Shown here piece after piece: positions 19,241 to 27,475 of a stretch of 64,000 nt of DNA. Source of the stretch: Hydrogenophaga sp. BPS33 (lineage in GTDB: Bacteria > Pseudomonadota > Gammaproteobacteria > Burkholderiales > Burkholderiaceae_C); contig NZ_CP044549.1 of NCBI RefSeq assembly GCF_009859475.1, forward strand, positions 1,736,001 to 1,800,000. Reading direction: 5' to 3'. The notes below the pieces were generated by a model. The model was not told where the DNA came from. It made no database searches and worked only from the letters and a program-made list of their open reading frames with translations. The translations under genes and the position numbers were made by a program. Positions within the stretch are counted from its first letter, which is position 1, and every line of letters starts with the position of its first letter.

Positions 19241-19708
19241 TCAGGCCGCAGCTCTTGCTTTGGCAATCGCGGCGCGCTTGCCCAGCTTCATGGCGGTCTG
19301 AATCCGAAGAAGGGCGCCTGCACGGGGTTGCGCTTTGCCTGTCTCCCATTTCCAGACGGAAAGCGTCGAGGCCTCGACCAGACGGCCCATTTCGTCTTGA
19401 GTGATGCCAAGTCCCTTTCGGAAGTTGGCGAAGGCCTCGTGATTGAAAGCACCGAGTGAGCCGACGGGCGAGCGCGTGGCTGGTGCCGTGGGTGGCGGGG
19501 CAGGGGGAAGCACGACGGCTGCGGTCTTGTGGGTCACTCGCTCTGCGCGGAATAGGCGACCCTGTAAGGACTTCACTTCTCGCTTGAGGCTAGCAATGTC
19601 CGAGCGCTGAGTCGTGCTGGTCTTGCGCAACGCGTCGAGTTCGCCCTTGAGCTCTTTTCGAGCGATGCGGGCGATTTCTCTTTTAAGGGATTCTGCAAAT
19701 GAGGTCAT
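19241..19708 (-). CDS. XRE-type regulator with N-terminal coiled coil
   Basis: A 155-residue protein. Residues ~1-60 are a heptad-like charged helix (likely dimerising coiled coil), ~63-85 a Pro/Ala linker, and ~88-140 an XRE helix-turn-helix (FRKGLGITQDEMGRLVEASTLSVWKWETGKAQPRAGAL). This architecture is common among small proteobacterial DNA-binding proteins. It is upstream of the macro-like gene on the same strand and divergent from the second serine recombinase, so it could regulate either. Its 3' end is duplicated at 17934-18010. Confidence 0.85.
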   Translation of the reverse strand: MTSFAESLKREIARIARKELKGELDALRKTSTTQRSDIASLKREVKSLQGRLFRAERVTHKTAAVVLPPAPPPTAPATRSPVGSLGAFNHEAFANFRKGLGITQDEMGRLVEASTLSVWKWETGKAQPRAGALLRIQTAMKLGKRAAIAKARAAA

Positions 19709-19906
19709 GACGCCATCCTACGGTCTAACTATGTCGACGGCAAACGGTGTGTTTTTTTGAACCACGTCAGCAGCTTCTGCTCTCGGATCAACTTCTCTGG
19801 GATCCAGCTCGCGACAAAAGCTCTTGCGCCCTTACGCTCCTCTGACACATGATCATTGCCAGCTGTCAGAACCTACTGCCAATTTGCTGCCCGAAGGATG
19901 GTGCCT

Positions 19907-21400
19907 ATGCTGGTCAATGCTGCCGCGTACGTTCGCATGTCCACCGACCAACAGGATCTGTCCATCGGGACCCAGCTTGATGCAATAGAAGCCTACGCGA
20001 GCGCGAATGCGCTCGAAGTGATGAGGCTTTACAAGGACGAGGGACGCAGCGGCCTCGCAATCTCCAAGCGCGAAGGCATGAAGCAGTTGCTTCGCGACGT
20101 GATGGACGAGCCGCGGCCATTCGATGTGATCTTGGTGTATGACGTCAGTCGGTGGGGCCGCTTTCAAGACGTGGACGCAGGGGCGTACTACGAATACACC
20201 TGCAAGCTGCACGGTGCCAAGGTTGTTTATGTCCAAGAGCGATTCGGTGCGGACGACGATCCGATGACGGCGCTCATGAAAGCCATGCAGAGGACGATGG
20301 CGGCGAAGTATTCCCGCGATCTTGGCGTGAAAACAAGAGCGGGTCAGGACCGTGCCGTCAAGCTCGGCTTCCAGATGGGAGGCCTGCCGTGTATCGGTTT
20401 GAGTCGCGTCGCAATCGATCGCGATGGAAACCGGAGGTCACTCGCACGCGGCCAGCACAAAGCCATGCAGAGTGAACATATTGCCTGGGTGCCAGGGCCT
20501 CAACACGAGGTCGACTTGGTCAATCGCATCTTTCGCTTGTACGCCGACACAAACACGACGATCGTTGGCCTGGCTCGCCAACTGCGCGCTGATGGGGTCA
20601 CAACGGCGATCGGACGAGCGTTTACCCCTTCCACCGTGGATCGACTGCTGCGAACGGAAGCGTTCGCGGGAAATTTTGTGTGGGGGAAAGATCGATTCTT
20701 CAAGGAGGCCAAAAACAAAAAGGCACCCCCGTCCCGGGCCACGGGCGTCATCGAGCCCATTGTTTCCGCTGAGCTTTGGGAGCGGGTGCAGAAGAAGCTC
20801 TGGGAGCGCAGAAAGATCACGTGGGAAAAGGAGGGGTTGTTGCAGCAGCTGCGAGAGATGCTCGCTGACAACCCAGGGCTCTGCCCCATGGATCTGGAGG
20901 CAATGGGGTATCCAAGAGCCGCATTGGCAAAAGCTTTTGGCTCGGTAGCACGAGCGTTTGCGCTCGCCGGGCGCGACCGGGCGCTGGTTCTGGCGCAGCA
21001 TCATGAGAGACGTAGGGACGCGATGAGGGTTGGCAAGCGCATGACCTGGGATATCTGCTCGCTGCTCGAGAGCCACGGTATTGGCTGCAAGATCTATCCG
21101 AAGAGCCGACTCTTGCTGTTGAGTGCCGGCCCGACGATCCGGTTGCAGCTGATGTGGCCGCGTATCAACCGGGGGGCGCTGCGGTGGAAGGTGCACAAAG
21201 CACGCGTACCCTTGTCTGACTGGGTGCTCTTGGCGCAAATGGATGAGACGGAATGCGCAATCCGATTCGTGCTGCTCAGCGCTGTCGAATACAGAAACAC
21301 GAACGCCTGGCTCGCGGCAGAAGCTCCCCGCAATCTCAATTGCATCACTACAAACGAAGGATTGCTACAGGAGACGCAGAGGAGGCTGTCAATTCACTAG
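19907..21400 (+). CDS. Serine recombinase family protein (second type)
   Basis: A ~497-residue recombinase with a resolvase catalytic domain at ~5-150: catalytic serine S12 (YVRMSTDQQ) and arginine motif YDVSRWGRFQD. A Recombinase domain follows (~180-300; TIVGLARQLRADGV). The C-terminal ~190 residues show no zinc ribbon and no family I recognise. ATG 19907 is used because GAAGGA lies 8 bases upstream. It differs strongly from the recombinase at 12103-13899, so the accessory region holds two independent recombination systems. It is divergent from the coiled-coil XRE gene. Confidence 0.9.
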   Translation: MLVNAAAYVRMSTDQQDLSIGTQLDAIEAYASANALEVMRLYKDEGRSGLAISKREGMKQLLRDVMDEPRPFDVILVYDVSRWGRFQDVDAGAYYEYTCKLHGAKVVYVQERFGADDDPMTALMKAMQRTMAAKYSRDLGVKTRAGQDRAVKLGFQMGGLPCIGLSRVAIDRDGNRRSLARGQHKAMQSEHIAWVPGPQHEVDLVNRIFRLYADTNTTIVGLARQLRADGVTTAIGRAFTPSTVDRLLRTEAFAGNFVWGKDRFFKEAKNKKAPPSRATGVIEPIVSAELWERVQKKLWERRKITWEKEGLLQQLREMLADNPGLCPMDLEAMGYPRAALAKAFGSVARAFALAGRDRALVLAQHHERRRDAMRVGKRMTWDICSLLESHGIGCKIYPKSRLLLLSAGPTIRLQLMWPRINRGALRWKVHKARVPLSDWVLLAQMDETECAIRFVLLSAVEYRNTNAWLAAEAPRNLNCITTNEGLLQETQRRLSIH

Positions 21401-21476
21401 AAAGTCTTTGCCACCTTGACCTTACCTCACCCTCGAACTGAAGTCTGCTTGCTTGCGGGAGCGATCGAAAAGATCA

Positions 21477-21767
21477 TCAAGATGACTGTGGCCTGCTTTT
21501 CTCGTTCTCGACCATGGCCAAGGCAACTCGAATCGCAATCTCGTGAGCTGCCTGCTTCCACGACCAATTCGCTGGCATGGCGGAAAAGTCCGTTTCGGTC
21601 AGTGCGAGCAGCACCCTTTGCTCCAGCGTGTCACGATTGGTGGTGATCTTGCCGACGTCGTACGTGCCATCGTGGGCTATGCGGTGAGCGGTGATGAAGT
21701 CGAGAGCGAGCCGCAGGCAAACGCGCAGCTCTGATGTGTCGATTTCATCTTGGTGCATGTCGGACAT
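21477..21767 (-). CDS. Small hypothetical protein
   Basis: A ~96-residue soluble protein starting MSDMHQDEIDTSELR, acidic at the N-terminus and helical after that. No family recognised. Two further in-frame ATG codons (21788, 21758) are possible starts. It is convergent with the second recombinase and separated from it by ~75 bases. Confidence 0.5.
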   Translation of the reverse strand: MSDMHQDEIDTSELRVCLRLALDFITAHRIAHDGTYDVGKITTNRDTLEQRVLLALTETDFSAMPANWSWKQAAHEIAIRVALAMVENEKSRPQSS

Positions 21768-21812
21768 GCTACGCTGGAAATATCTCAAGCGCGCAATGGC
21801 GCCCAGCGCCGT

Positions 21813-21998
21813 TCAGATTGCCTTTGCCTGCGCCTTGGCCGAGGTCTTGACCAGCTCCAAAGCCAAGCGCTGGTACTCTGGCGTGAGCATCCTGAAGTGC
21901 TTGCGCATCTGCGTGGCCTCGCGTCCCATATCGGGTTCGAGCGCTTGCGTGCCGCAATATGGCCGCGACAACGCGGAGGCGATCGCCGTGACGGGCAA
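21813..21998 (-). CDS. Possible small protein or gene remnant
   Basis: A 61-residue reading frame whose second half, MRKHFRMLTPEYQRLALELVKTSAKAQAKAI, looks like a genuine amphipathic helix, while the first half is low quality. It may be the 3' end of a decayed gene. The surrounding stretch 21789-22174 shows no other convincing gene. Confidence 0.25.
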   Translation of the reverse strand: MPVTAIASALSRPYCGTQALEPDMGREATQMRKHFRMLTPEYQRLALELVKTSAKAQAKAI

Positions 21999-22174
21999 GG
22001 CAGGGGATGGCGGGGATCCCGGCTGCGATCCGGGAGTTCCGCGGTGCTATGACCAGGAGTTTCAGCACAGGGTGTTCTTCACCACATCGACTTTCACAGT
22101 CATGTCCGCAAGCGCCAAGCCCAAGATGCGCCCATGTATACGTCCGCTGCTCATGGCACCCCTGCCCGGCTTGG

Positions 22175-22987
22175 TCACAGCTTGGGCGTGGCTCCCTGCC
22201 CCTGCCGCTTGCGAGCAGCATCAGCCTCGAGCTGCTTGACCCACTGCATGGACTGGCGGTTCTTCGCGACCATGCCACCTTGGTCGACGAGCCAAACGTA
22301 GAACTCGGGAATTGGGAACGTCGGGTTGTTCTCCGGGCCGCCCCATACATAGCGCAGCACAACCCCACAGCGCGCCACATCGACAGAGGCCCCCATCGTT
22401 TTGCGGAGGTTTGGATGCTGAGCGCGACCCAGGCCTTCCAGTACCTCCACGGCTCTCGGGGGCAACAGGGTATCAGGACTGCTATCCACAACAACGCGTG
22501 CATTGGTGCTGACTGCGCACTCGGGCTTGCCTTGTTCACTCCACTGCATGACGTTGCTGCCTGTATTCGCCAGATAGTGACTTTGACCAGGCCCGTACTT
22601 GGAGGTGAGTGCCGCCGAAAACTGTTCGCGCGTGGGCGGCGTCTTGTTGCCCGTCGAGTAGCGATGGATGGCATAGGAGCGCGGCTCCGCTGGCGGTGCC
22701 GCAAACCAGACGCGGAACTTGGAATCCCCCGCGCGGTACTCCACCTCGTCGAGAAACGCGGGCGTTTGAAACCCATTGACGCCATCGGAGTACGGAAAGT
22801 GCGCCATGCGCCTGCTCACCTGCTTGGCGCCCGCATCGAACGCCTTGATGGCGGATGTCACTTCAGCTTCGGTCATGCCGAGCTTGACGCCCACAATGTC
22901 CAACTTGTTGGCTGAAATCGTCTGCGCACTTGCGGTAGCGACGCTTCCCATCAGTGCGGCAAAGACCAATACTCCGAATGCTTTCAT
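22175..22987 (-). CDS. Exported protein of unknown function, paralogue A
   Basis: A 270-residue protein with a signal peptide (MKAFGVLVFAALMGSVATASA, cleavage before QTISA). The mature start DIVGVKLGMTEAEVTSAIKAF is a motif shared with paralogue B just upstream (DVVGVRPGMTEAEAMSALTAH). Two cysteines (PECAVS, ARCGVV) match positions in paralogue B and may pair. GGAAAGGAG precedes the ATG. The family is not known to me; periplasmic location is inferred from the signal peptide. Confidence 0.75.
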   Translation of the reverse strand: MKAFGVLVFAALMGSVATASAQTISANKLDIVGVKLGMTEAEVTSAIKAFDAGAKQVSRRMAHFPYSDGVNGFQTPAFLDEVEYRAGDSKFRVWFAAPPAEPRSYAIHRYSTGNKTPPTREQFSAALTSKYGPGQSHYLANTGSNVMQWSEQGKPECAVSTNARVVVDSSPDTLLPPRAVEVLEGLGRAQHPNLRKTMGASVDVARCGVVLRYVWGGPENNPTFPIPEFYVWLVDQGGMVAKNRQSMQWVKQLEADAARKRQGQGATPKL

Positions 22988-23138
22988 GGTTTCTCCTTTC
23001 CAGTGAACTTGACTTGGCCCGGCCATGCGTGAGCATACAGGGCCGGCAAAATGGCTATTGCCGGTCAGCGGCATCTGGCTTGCGCGCGGGCGCGGCATAG
23101 CGACGAAGTCGGGCGTGGGCGGGGCACCGCCGCCTGTC

Positions 23139-23927
23139 TTACAACTTTGGCCCGTCACCCTTGGAAAGGCGAGCTTTGACGGCGTCCTGCCTCTGCTGTT
23201 CCACCCAATCCTTCGCTTTTTGCTGAGTTGCCGCCCAGGCGCCGTAGTCGGTGATACGCACAACTAGTTGTCGAACTGGCTCTCCGACCAGATTGGCAGC
23301 GAGGGCCACCCCGCATTGCGAGAAATCAGCAGGAACCCTCCCTTTGGCCTGCTCTTTTCTCAAGTAGTCTGTAATATCACCTTGACCGTCGCCGATAACC
23401 GTTGCTTTGGGGTTTGAGCGCCAGCACATGGGTTTGCCTGATTCTCCCCAAGTCATATTGAGATCAGCGTAGTTCTTCCCGGTCACCGTGGGCGCGCCGT
23501 ACTTTTGTGTCAATTGCGAACTCAGCTGAGCCTGGGTTGGCGGCGCTTTCAAGGTCACGTTCCGGTAAACGCTCACCACCCGCGAAGCACTCGGCAGGGG
23601 AGAGAAATACAGCCTGAACTCCTCTCGGCCCTGCGCGTCGTCGTAGATCACCCAAACCTCGTGCAGAAATGACTCCGTATTGATTTGTTGCACGCCGTCT
23701 CTGAAGTTGTAGTTCATGCTGCGTTTTTGAACTCGCATGCCCGGCCGGTGCGCGGTGAGGGCCGACATCGCCTCAGCTTCTGTCATGCCGGGGCGCACGC
23801 CAACAACATCGAACGCAGATTGGGCAGTAGCTGGAAGAATACTGGCGCCAGCCGCAGCGACGGCTGTCAAACACAAGGTGCGCCAGCTGCCAATGCGTTG
23901 AGCGCACGTGCGAATGGCATTTTTCAT
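23139..23927 (-). CDS. Exported protein of unknown function, paralogue B
   Basis: A 262-residue protein with a long signal peptide ending AATAQSA-like before FDVVGV (mature ~225 residues). It is homologous along its length to the protein encoded at 22175-22987, including the GMTEAE opening, a ...KYG segment, a cysteine in a GKPMC/GKPEC motif and a second C-G-V motif. AGGAG precedes the ATG. The two genes are a tandem duplication, 151 bases apart on the same strand. Confidence 0.75.
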   Translation of the reverse strand: MKNAIRTCAQRIGSWRTLCLTAVAAAGASILPATAQSAFDVVGVRPGMTEAEAMSALTAHRPGMRVQKRSMNYNFRDGVQQINTESFLHEVWVIYDDAQGREEFRLYFSPLPSASRVVSVYRNVTLKAPPTQAQLSSQLTQKYGAPTVTGKNYADLNMTWGESGKPMCWRSNPKATVIGDGQGDITDYLRKEQAKGRVPADFSQCGVALAANLVGEPVRQLVVRITDYGAWAATQQKAKDWVEQQRQDAVKARLSKGDGPKL

Positions 23928-23979
23928 GTGATAGCTCCTATTCGGACAAGCTGATGATGGGCTGTGGCGGATCGTCCGC

Positions 23980-24477
23980 CTACCGTCGACCCCTCACCGC
24001 GAACACCAGAGCCGCCGCTGCCAGCGGCATGAGTCCTTTGGGCACCAACGCCCCGCTCATGATCCAGAGCCACGGAGACAGCCACCACGCGGCCAGCGCT
24101 GCGAAGGCGGCAAAGAGCAGGCTGCGCCAGCCGCTCGCAGAGCCAAGGCCCCTGATGCAGCTCACGGCAAGACCGCCGCTGCCGATGAGTAGAACGAAGC
24201 CACTGACGAAGGCAACCAGCAACCCTGTTATCGCCGCCCCTTCGCGGAAATTGTCCGCGAGGTACGTGCCCACGACAAACAGTGCGATACCGACCAAGAT
24301 GATGATGGCGGAAATACGCACGCCAAAGTCGATGCTGCCGCCGCCCGCCGACGTGCTTGGCGACTGCGCGTCGATATGAGATTGCGCTGCAGATTCCGCC
24401 GCGTTCGTCGGCGGCCCCTGCATCCACGATGAACTTCCGGCCGTCATGCGTCGGTTGAAGTCGTCCAGATCGCTCAT
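23980..24477 (-). CDS. Small integral membrane protein of unknown function
   Basis: A 165-residue protein with a ~50-residue polar N-terminus and four hydrophobic helices (starting around ISAIIILVGIALFVVGTYL, ITGLLVAFVSGFVLLIGSG, SLLFAAFAALAAWWLSPWL and LMPLAAAALVFAV). No family recognised. It overlaps the upstream exported-protein gene by 4 bases (ATGA), so the two are translationally coupled, and it precedes the two paralogous exported genes on the same strand. Confidence 0.7.
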   Translation of the reverse strand: MSDLDDFNRRMTAGSSSWMQGPPTNAAESAAQSHIDAQSPSTSAGGGSIDFGVRISAIIILVGIALFVVGTYLADNFREGAAITGLLVAFVSGFVLLIGSGGLAVSCIRGLGSASGWRSLLFAAFAALAAWWLSPWLWIMSGALVPKGLMPLAAAALVFAVRGRR

Positions 24478-24974
24478 CGTTTGTTATCTTCCTCCGTACG
24501 GCACAGACGGAAGCGGCCAGTCTGGGCGACGCTGGCGAGCGGGCCGTCGAGTGCGACCGGGCGCTCCTTGCCTGGGTTCTCCCGCTCGGCAGTCAACGCG
24601 CCGCGCTTTTCGTCCGCGTTGAACGTCAGGATGACAGGCGTGTTGTCGTCGCCCCACCGGTTCTTGCCGCCATGCTTGACCAACGCCCAAATCTGGATGC
24701 CGCTGTAGCGTGCACCACCTACGAAGGTGTAGCTGACCATGATCGGCAACGGGCCGCGCTTGCCCGCCGCCGTGTCAAGATGAACTCCGACCTTGTTCAC
24801 GATGATGCGCGGCTGCTTCGCGCAGTCGCCACCTGGGGCATAGTTGCCGTATACGTCAGGCGGCAGTTCCAAGTCGGCCGCCAGCGCGACCGAGGAAACC
24901 ACCCATCCGAATATCGCGGCTGCGAGTTGCATAAGCCTGATAGGAGTATCGTGGCCTGAATGAGTGATTCTCAT
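24474..24974 (-). CDS. Small exported protein of unknown function
   Basis: A protein of up to 166 residues. A good signal peptide starts at an internal ATG (24932, MQLAAAIFGWVVSSVALA), so the shorter start may be the true one. The mature part has two cysteines (GGDCAKQ, FRLCRTEE) and a beta-rich pattern (VSYTFVGGARYSGIQIWALV). No family recognised. It is the first gene of a four-gene minus-strand set with the membrane protein and the two exported paralogues. Confidence 0.65.
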   Translation of the reverse strand: MRITHSGHDTPIRLMQLAAAIFGWVVSSVALAADLELPPDVYGNYAPGGDCAKQPRIIVNKVGVHLDTAAGKRGPLPIMVSYTFVGGARYSGIQIWALVKHGGKNRWGDDNTPVILTFNADEKRGALTAERENPGKERPVALDGPLASVAQTGRFRLCRTEEDNKR

Positions 24975-25062
24975 CTTCGCATCTTCAAAATAGAAGTCCT
25001 TGGTAATTACGCTATCACCTTACGAATCGCAAATCGTCTCCCAAATAGGATAGAAATCGGTC

Positions 25063-26208
25063 ATGGAGTCCTTGCCTGCCCAAGAAGCAGCTGACCTGCC
25101 GACGCTCATCGCGCATCTCTACGACGCGGCGATGGACGCAGCCTTGTGGCCCGGCACCGCATCGCGGATCGCGCAAACGCTGAACTCGACCAGCACCGTG
25201 GTCAAGCTGCACGGGGACAGCGGCCAGGTGAGCCTGCTGGAGTGCACCAGCAATCTGCTGGTGTCCACGCGCGATCAGGCTTGGGCCGACGAATGGCACC
25301 GCCGTGACCTATGGGTGGAGCGGTCGCTGGCCTATGGCATGTCCCGCATCATTACGGACGAGGACCTGGTGAAACCTGAGGAACAAACGCACAGCGGCTT
25401 CTATCAGGAGTGGCTTCCGCATCTGGGCATCCACCACATGATCGGTGCTGTATTCCCCACCACGCGAGACGCGGTCGGTGTGCTGGGCATCCACCGCCCG
25501 CGTGACGCCGGGGCCTACACCGACCAGGAGCGCCGTCAGGCCGCGCTGATATTTCCACACCTGCAGCGCGCGCTGCGACTTGGGCAACGCTTTGCAGGAC
25601 TCTCATGCCAGCACGAGTTGACCCTGCAGGCGCTCGACCGGTTCGATACCGGCGCTCTGATCGTGGATGGTGTTTGTCGCATTCTCCATGCGAGTGCCAT
25701 GGCAGAGACCATGATGCGTGATTGTCCGGAACTGGCCGTGATTCGTGGGCGCTTGTCACTTCGACGTCCCATGTTGCACGACAAGCTGTTGACTCTGGTG
25801 CATGCCGCACTGGAGACGGCGCATGGCAGGACTGGCAAGCCCGGCTCGGCCCTCCTGATTCCTCGACATCAACGGATGCCGTTGACGCTAGAGGTGGCGC
25901 CACTGCGACCAACCATTGACGCCTTCGGTGAGGCGCGTCCTTCCGTACTGGTCTTCATCCGCGATCCAGAAGCTCCACTTGCGGTGGTGCGGCTACGGGA
26001 GCTGTTTGGGTTCACGCGCACGGAAGCAGCCGTCGCTGCCGCCCTGGGACGGGGGCGGTCGCTGGAAGACATCGGGACGGACATGGGCATCGGCCTGGGG
26101 ACAGTGCGTACACACCTCAAGCGCATCCTGGCTAAGACCGGAACGCACCGGCAAGCGCAAGTAGTGGCTCTGCTAGCACGAAGCATTGGTACTTCGACTG
26201 CCCTCTGA
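25063..26208 (+). CDS. LuxR family transcriptional regulator
   Basis: A 381-residue regulator: N-terminal and central sensory region without a recognisable receiver or autoinducer motif, and a C-terminal LuxR/GerE HTH at ~310-375 (FTRTEAAVAAALGRGRSLEDIGTDMGIGLGTVRTHLKRILAKTGTHRQAQ). The helix TEAAVAAAL and GTVRTHLKRI residues are the family signature. It is divergent from the small exported-protein gene at 24974 with an ~90-base gap, and could control that four-gene set (inference). Confidence 0.9.
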   Translation: MESLPAQEAADLPTLIAHLYDAAMDAALWPGTASRIAQTLNSTSTVVKLHGDSGQVSLLECTSNLLVSTRDQAWADEWHRRDLWVERSLAYGMSRIITDEDLVKPEEQTHSGFYQEWLPHLGIHHMIGAVFPTTRDAVGVLGIHRPRDAGAYTDQERRQAALIFPHLQRALRLGQRFAGLSCQHELTLQALDRFDTGALIVDGVCRILHASAMAETMMRDCPELAVIRGRLSLRRPMLHDKLLTLVHAALETAHGRTGKPGSALLIPRHQRMPLTLEVAPLRPTIDAFGEARPSVLVFIRDPEAPLAVVRLRELFGFTRTEAAVAAALGRGRSLEDIGTDMGIGLGTVRTHLKRILAKTGTHRQAQVVALLARSIGTSTAL

Positions 26209-26296
26209 ACACCGACCGTGGCGGCAAGAAGCTCGCCAACGTTGATAGACAGCTTCACCTGGAAGCTGGTGGTCGAGATGCAGCTGAAATCGCTGG

Positions 26297-27046
26297 CTAG
26301 CCCCAAACGCTACAAGGCCTATGAAGGCGCTGCTTCCGAGACGGCCCCGGACCGCTTGGAGTTGCAATTTTGAGCTCGAGTGAGCGTACCACCAAGATAT
26401 CCGGCCTCGCGAGATGCAACGCTGCAATTTCCGAGTGAGGCGCGAGCATCACGCACTGACTCTCCCAACCCATGGCTGATGGCGTTCCGCCAACACGCTC
26501 GGCCAAGTAGTAGCGCGTGTAGGTCTGGGTGCGTTTGACATCGATCAGATGCCGCAGCAACCGGACCCGACGTCCGGATTCTTCAATAGCTTCGGTCAGC
26601 GCCGCGGCTTGCAAGCTTTTTCCGTCGGTACGGCCTTTGGGAAACGTTACCGCATAGCCTGCGAACTGATTGGTCGGACATACCATCCAGATCCGGCCAT
26701 CGCTCTCCTGGATCACGACCCCGGCCGCAGCCGTCAGTCCCTTGGGAGCGGCAAAGGCCGGCTCGGCCACGAGGGATCTTTGGGCCAATGCTTCCCAACC
26801 GTTCGCATCGGTCGGTGGATCCGACCAGGCCTGAAACGCGATGCCGTTCAATGCGGGAGGCATGCTGCCTCCAGGAACCACTGCAGCGATGCAACTCAGG
26901 TCCATCCAGGCAGAAAGCGCAGAGGGCGTGCTCGGCCGACGGATGTTGACGGGTTTGCCGTGCTCATCGGGCTGAGGATGCGTCTGGAGGTGCGGCGCTT
27001 GGCCGACCAGCTCGGCATGGCCTGGGATTGACGATGCGCGCGTCAT
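26297..27046 (-). CDS. Nudix hydrolase-like protein with degenerate Nudix box
   Basis: A 249-residue protein with a Nudix fold in its second half (GVVIQESDGRIWMV ... VTFPKGRTDG). The Nudix box reads PKGRTDGKSLQAAALTEAI and then EESG: compared with the consensus it lacks one residue, the first Glu is replaced by Lys, and the Arg of REUxEE is Thr, although the two metal-ligand Glu of EExG remain. Activity may be altered. The first ~100 residues are of unknown type and the last ~25 look unrelated to the fold. The ATG at 27046 overlaps the preceding stop (ATGA), so it is coupled to the 114-residue protein upstream. Confidence 0.75.
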   Translation of the reverse strand: MTRASSIPGHAELVGQAPHLQTHPQPDEHGKPVNIRRPSTPSALSAWMDLSCIAAVVPGGSMPPALNGIAFQAWSDPPTDANGWEALAQRSLVAEPAFAAPKGLTAAAGVVIQESDGRIWMVCPTNQFAGYAVTFPKGRTDGKSLQAAALTEAIEESGRRVRLLRHLIDVKRTQTYTRYYLAERVGGTPSAMGWESQCVMLAPHSEIAALHLARPDILVVRSLELKIATPSGPGPSRKQRLHRPCSVWG

Positions 27047-27387
27047 GGCTGCTTCTTCTGGAGTCGGCACAGCACAGACCAGACGTCGTGGTACAGGTCC
27101 GAGCGAGACCGCCCCTGGCGCCTGGCCACCTCATCCTTGAAATTCGAATAGTCCAAGTCCTGTACCAGGCGAGCCACGGCCTGCGCCACCGCAGCCTGGG
27201 GCGCCACCGCCCTAAACCGGTAGTCGTTCGCGGTGCTCTCCTGAATCTCTCCCAGCTCGGGAAGGTACTGGGTCTTGAGCGCGTCCAGATCCGAGCGCAC
27301 CCGCGCGCGTACGGTTAGCGTCTGGTTCTTGGTGTCGGTGGGCTTGCGCACCACGCTGAAAAATCCCACGGGCGTGATCAACCACAT
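27043..27387 (-). CDS. Conserved small protein paired with the Nudix gene
   Basis: A 114-residue soluble protein starting MWLITPVGFFSVVRKP and containing DLDYSNFKDEVARRQG near the end. I believe this is a conserved family in proteobacteria and actinobacteria, sometimes beside Nudix genes, but its function is not known to me. It overlaps the Nudix start by 4 bases. Nothing suggests membrane attachment or catalysis. Confidence 0.75.
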   Translation of the reverse strand: MWLITPVGFFSVVRKPTDTKNQTLTVRARVRSDLDALKTQYLPELGEIQESTANDYRFRAVAPQAAVAQAVARLVQDLDYSNFKDEVARRQGRSRSDLYHDVWSVLCRLQKKQP

Positions 27388-27475
27388 TGCTTCTTCTTCC
27401 TTCTGTCTCGCTTGTCCTCGTCTTCCCCTCTTGCCGCTTCTTCTTCAGCTCTTCCTCCCTGGGGAGACCACGATG

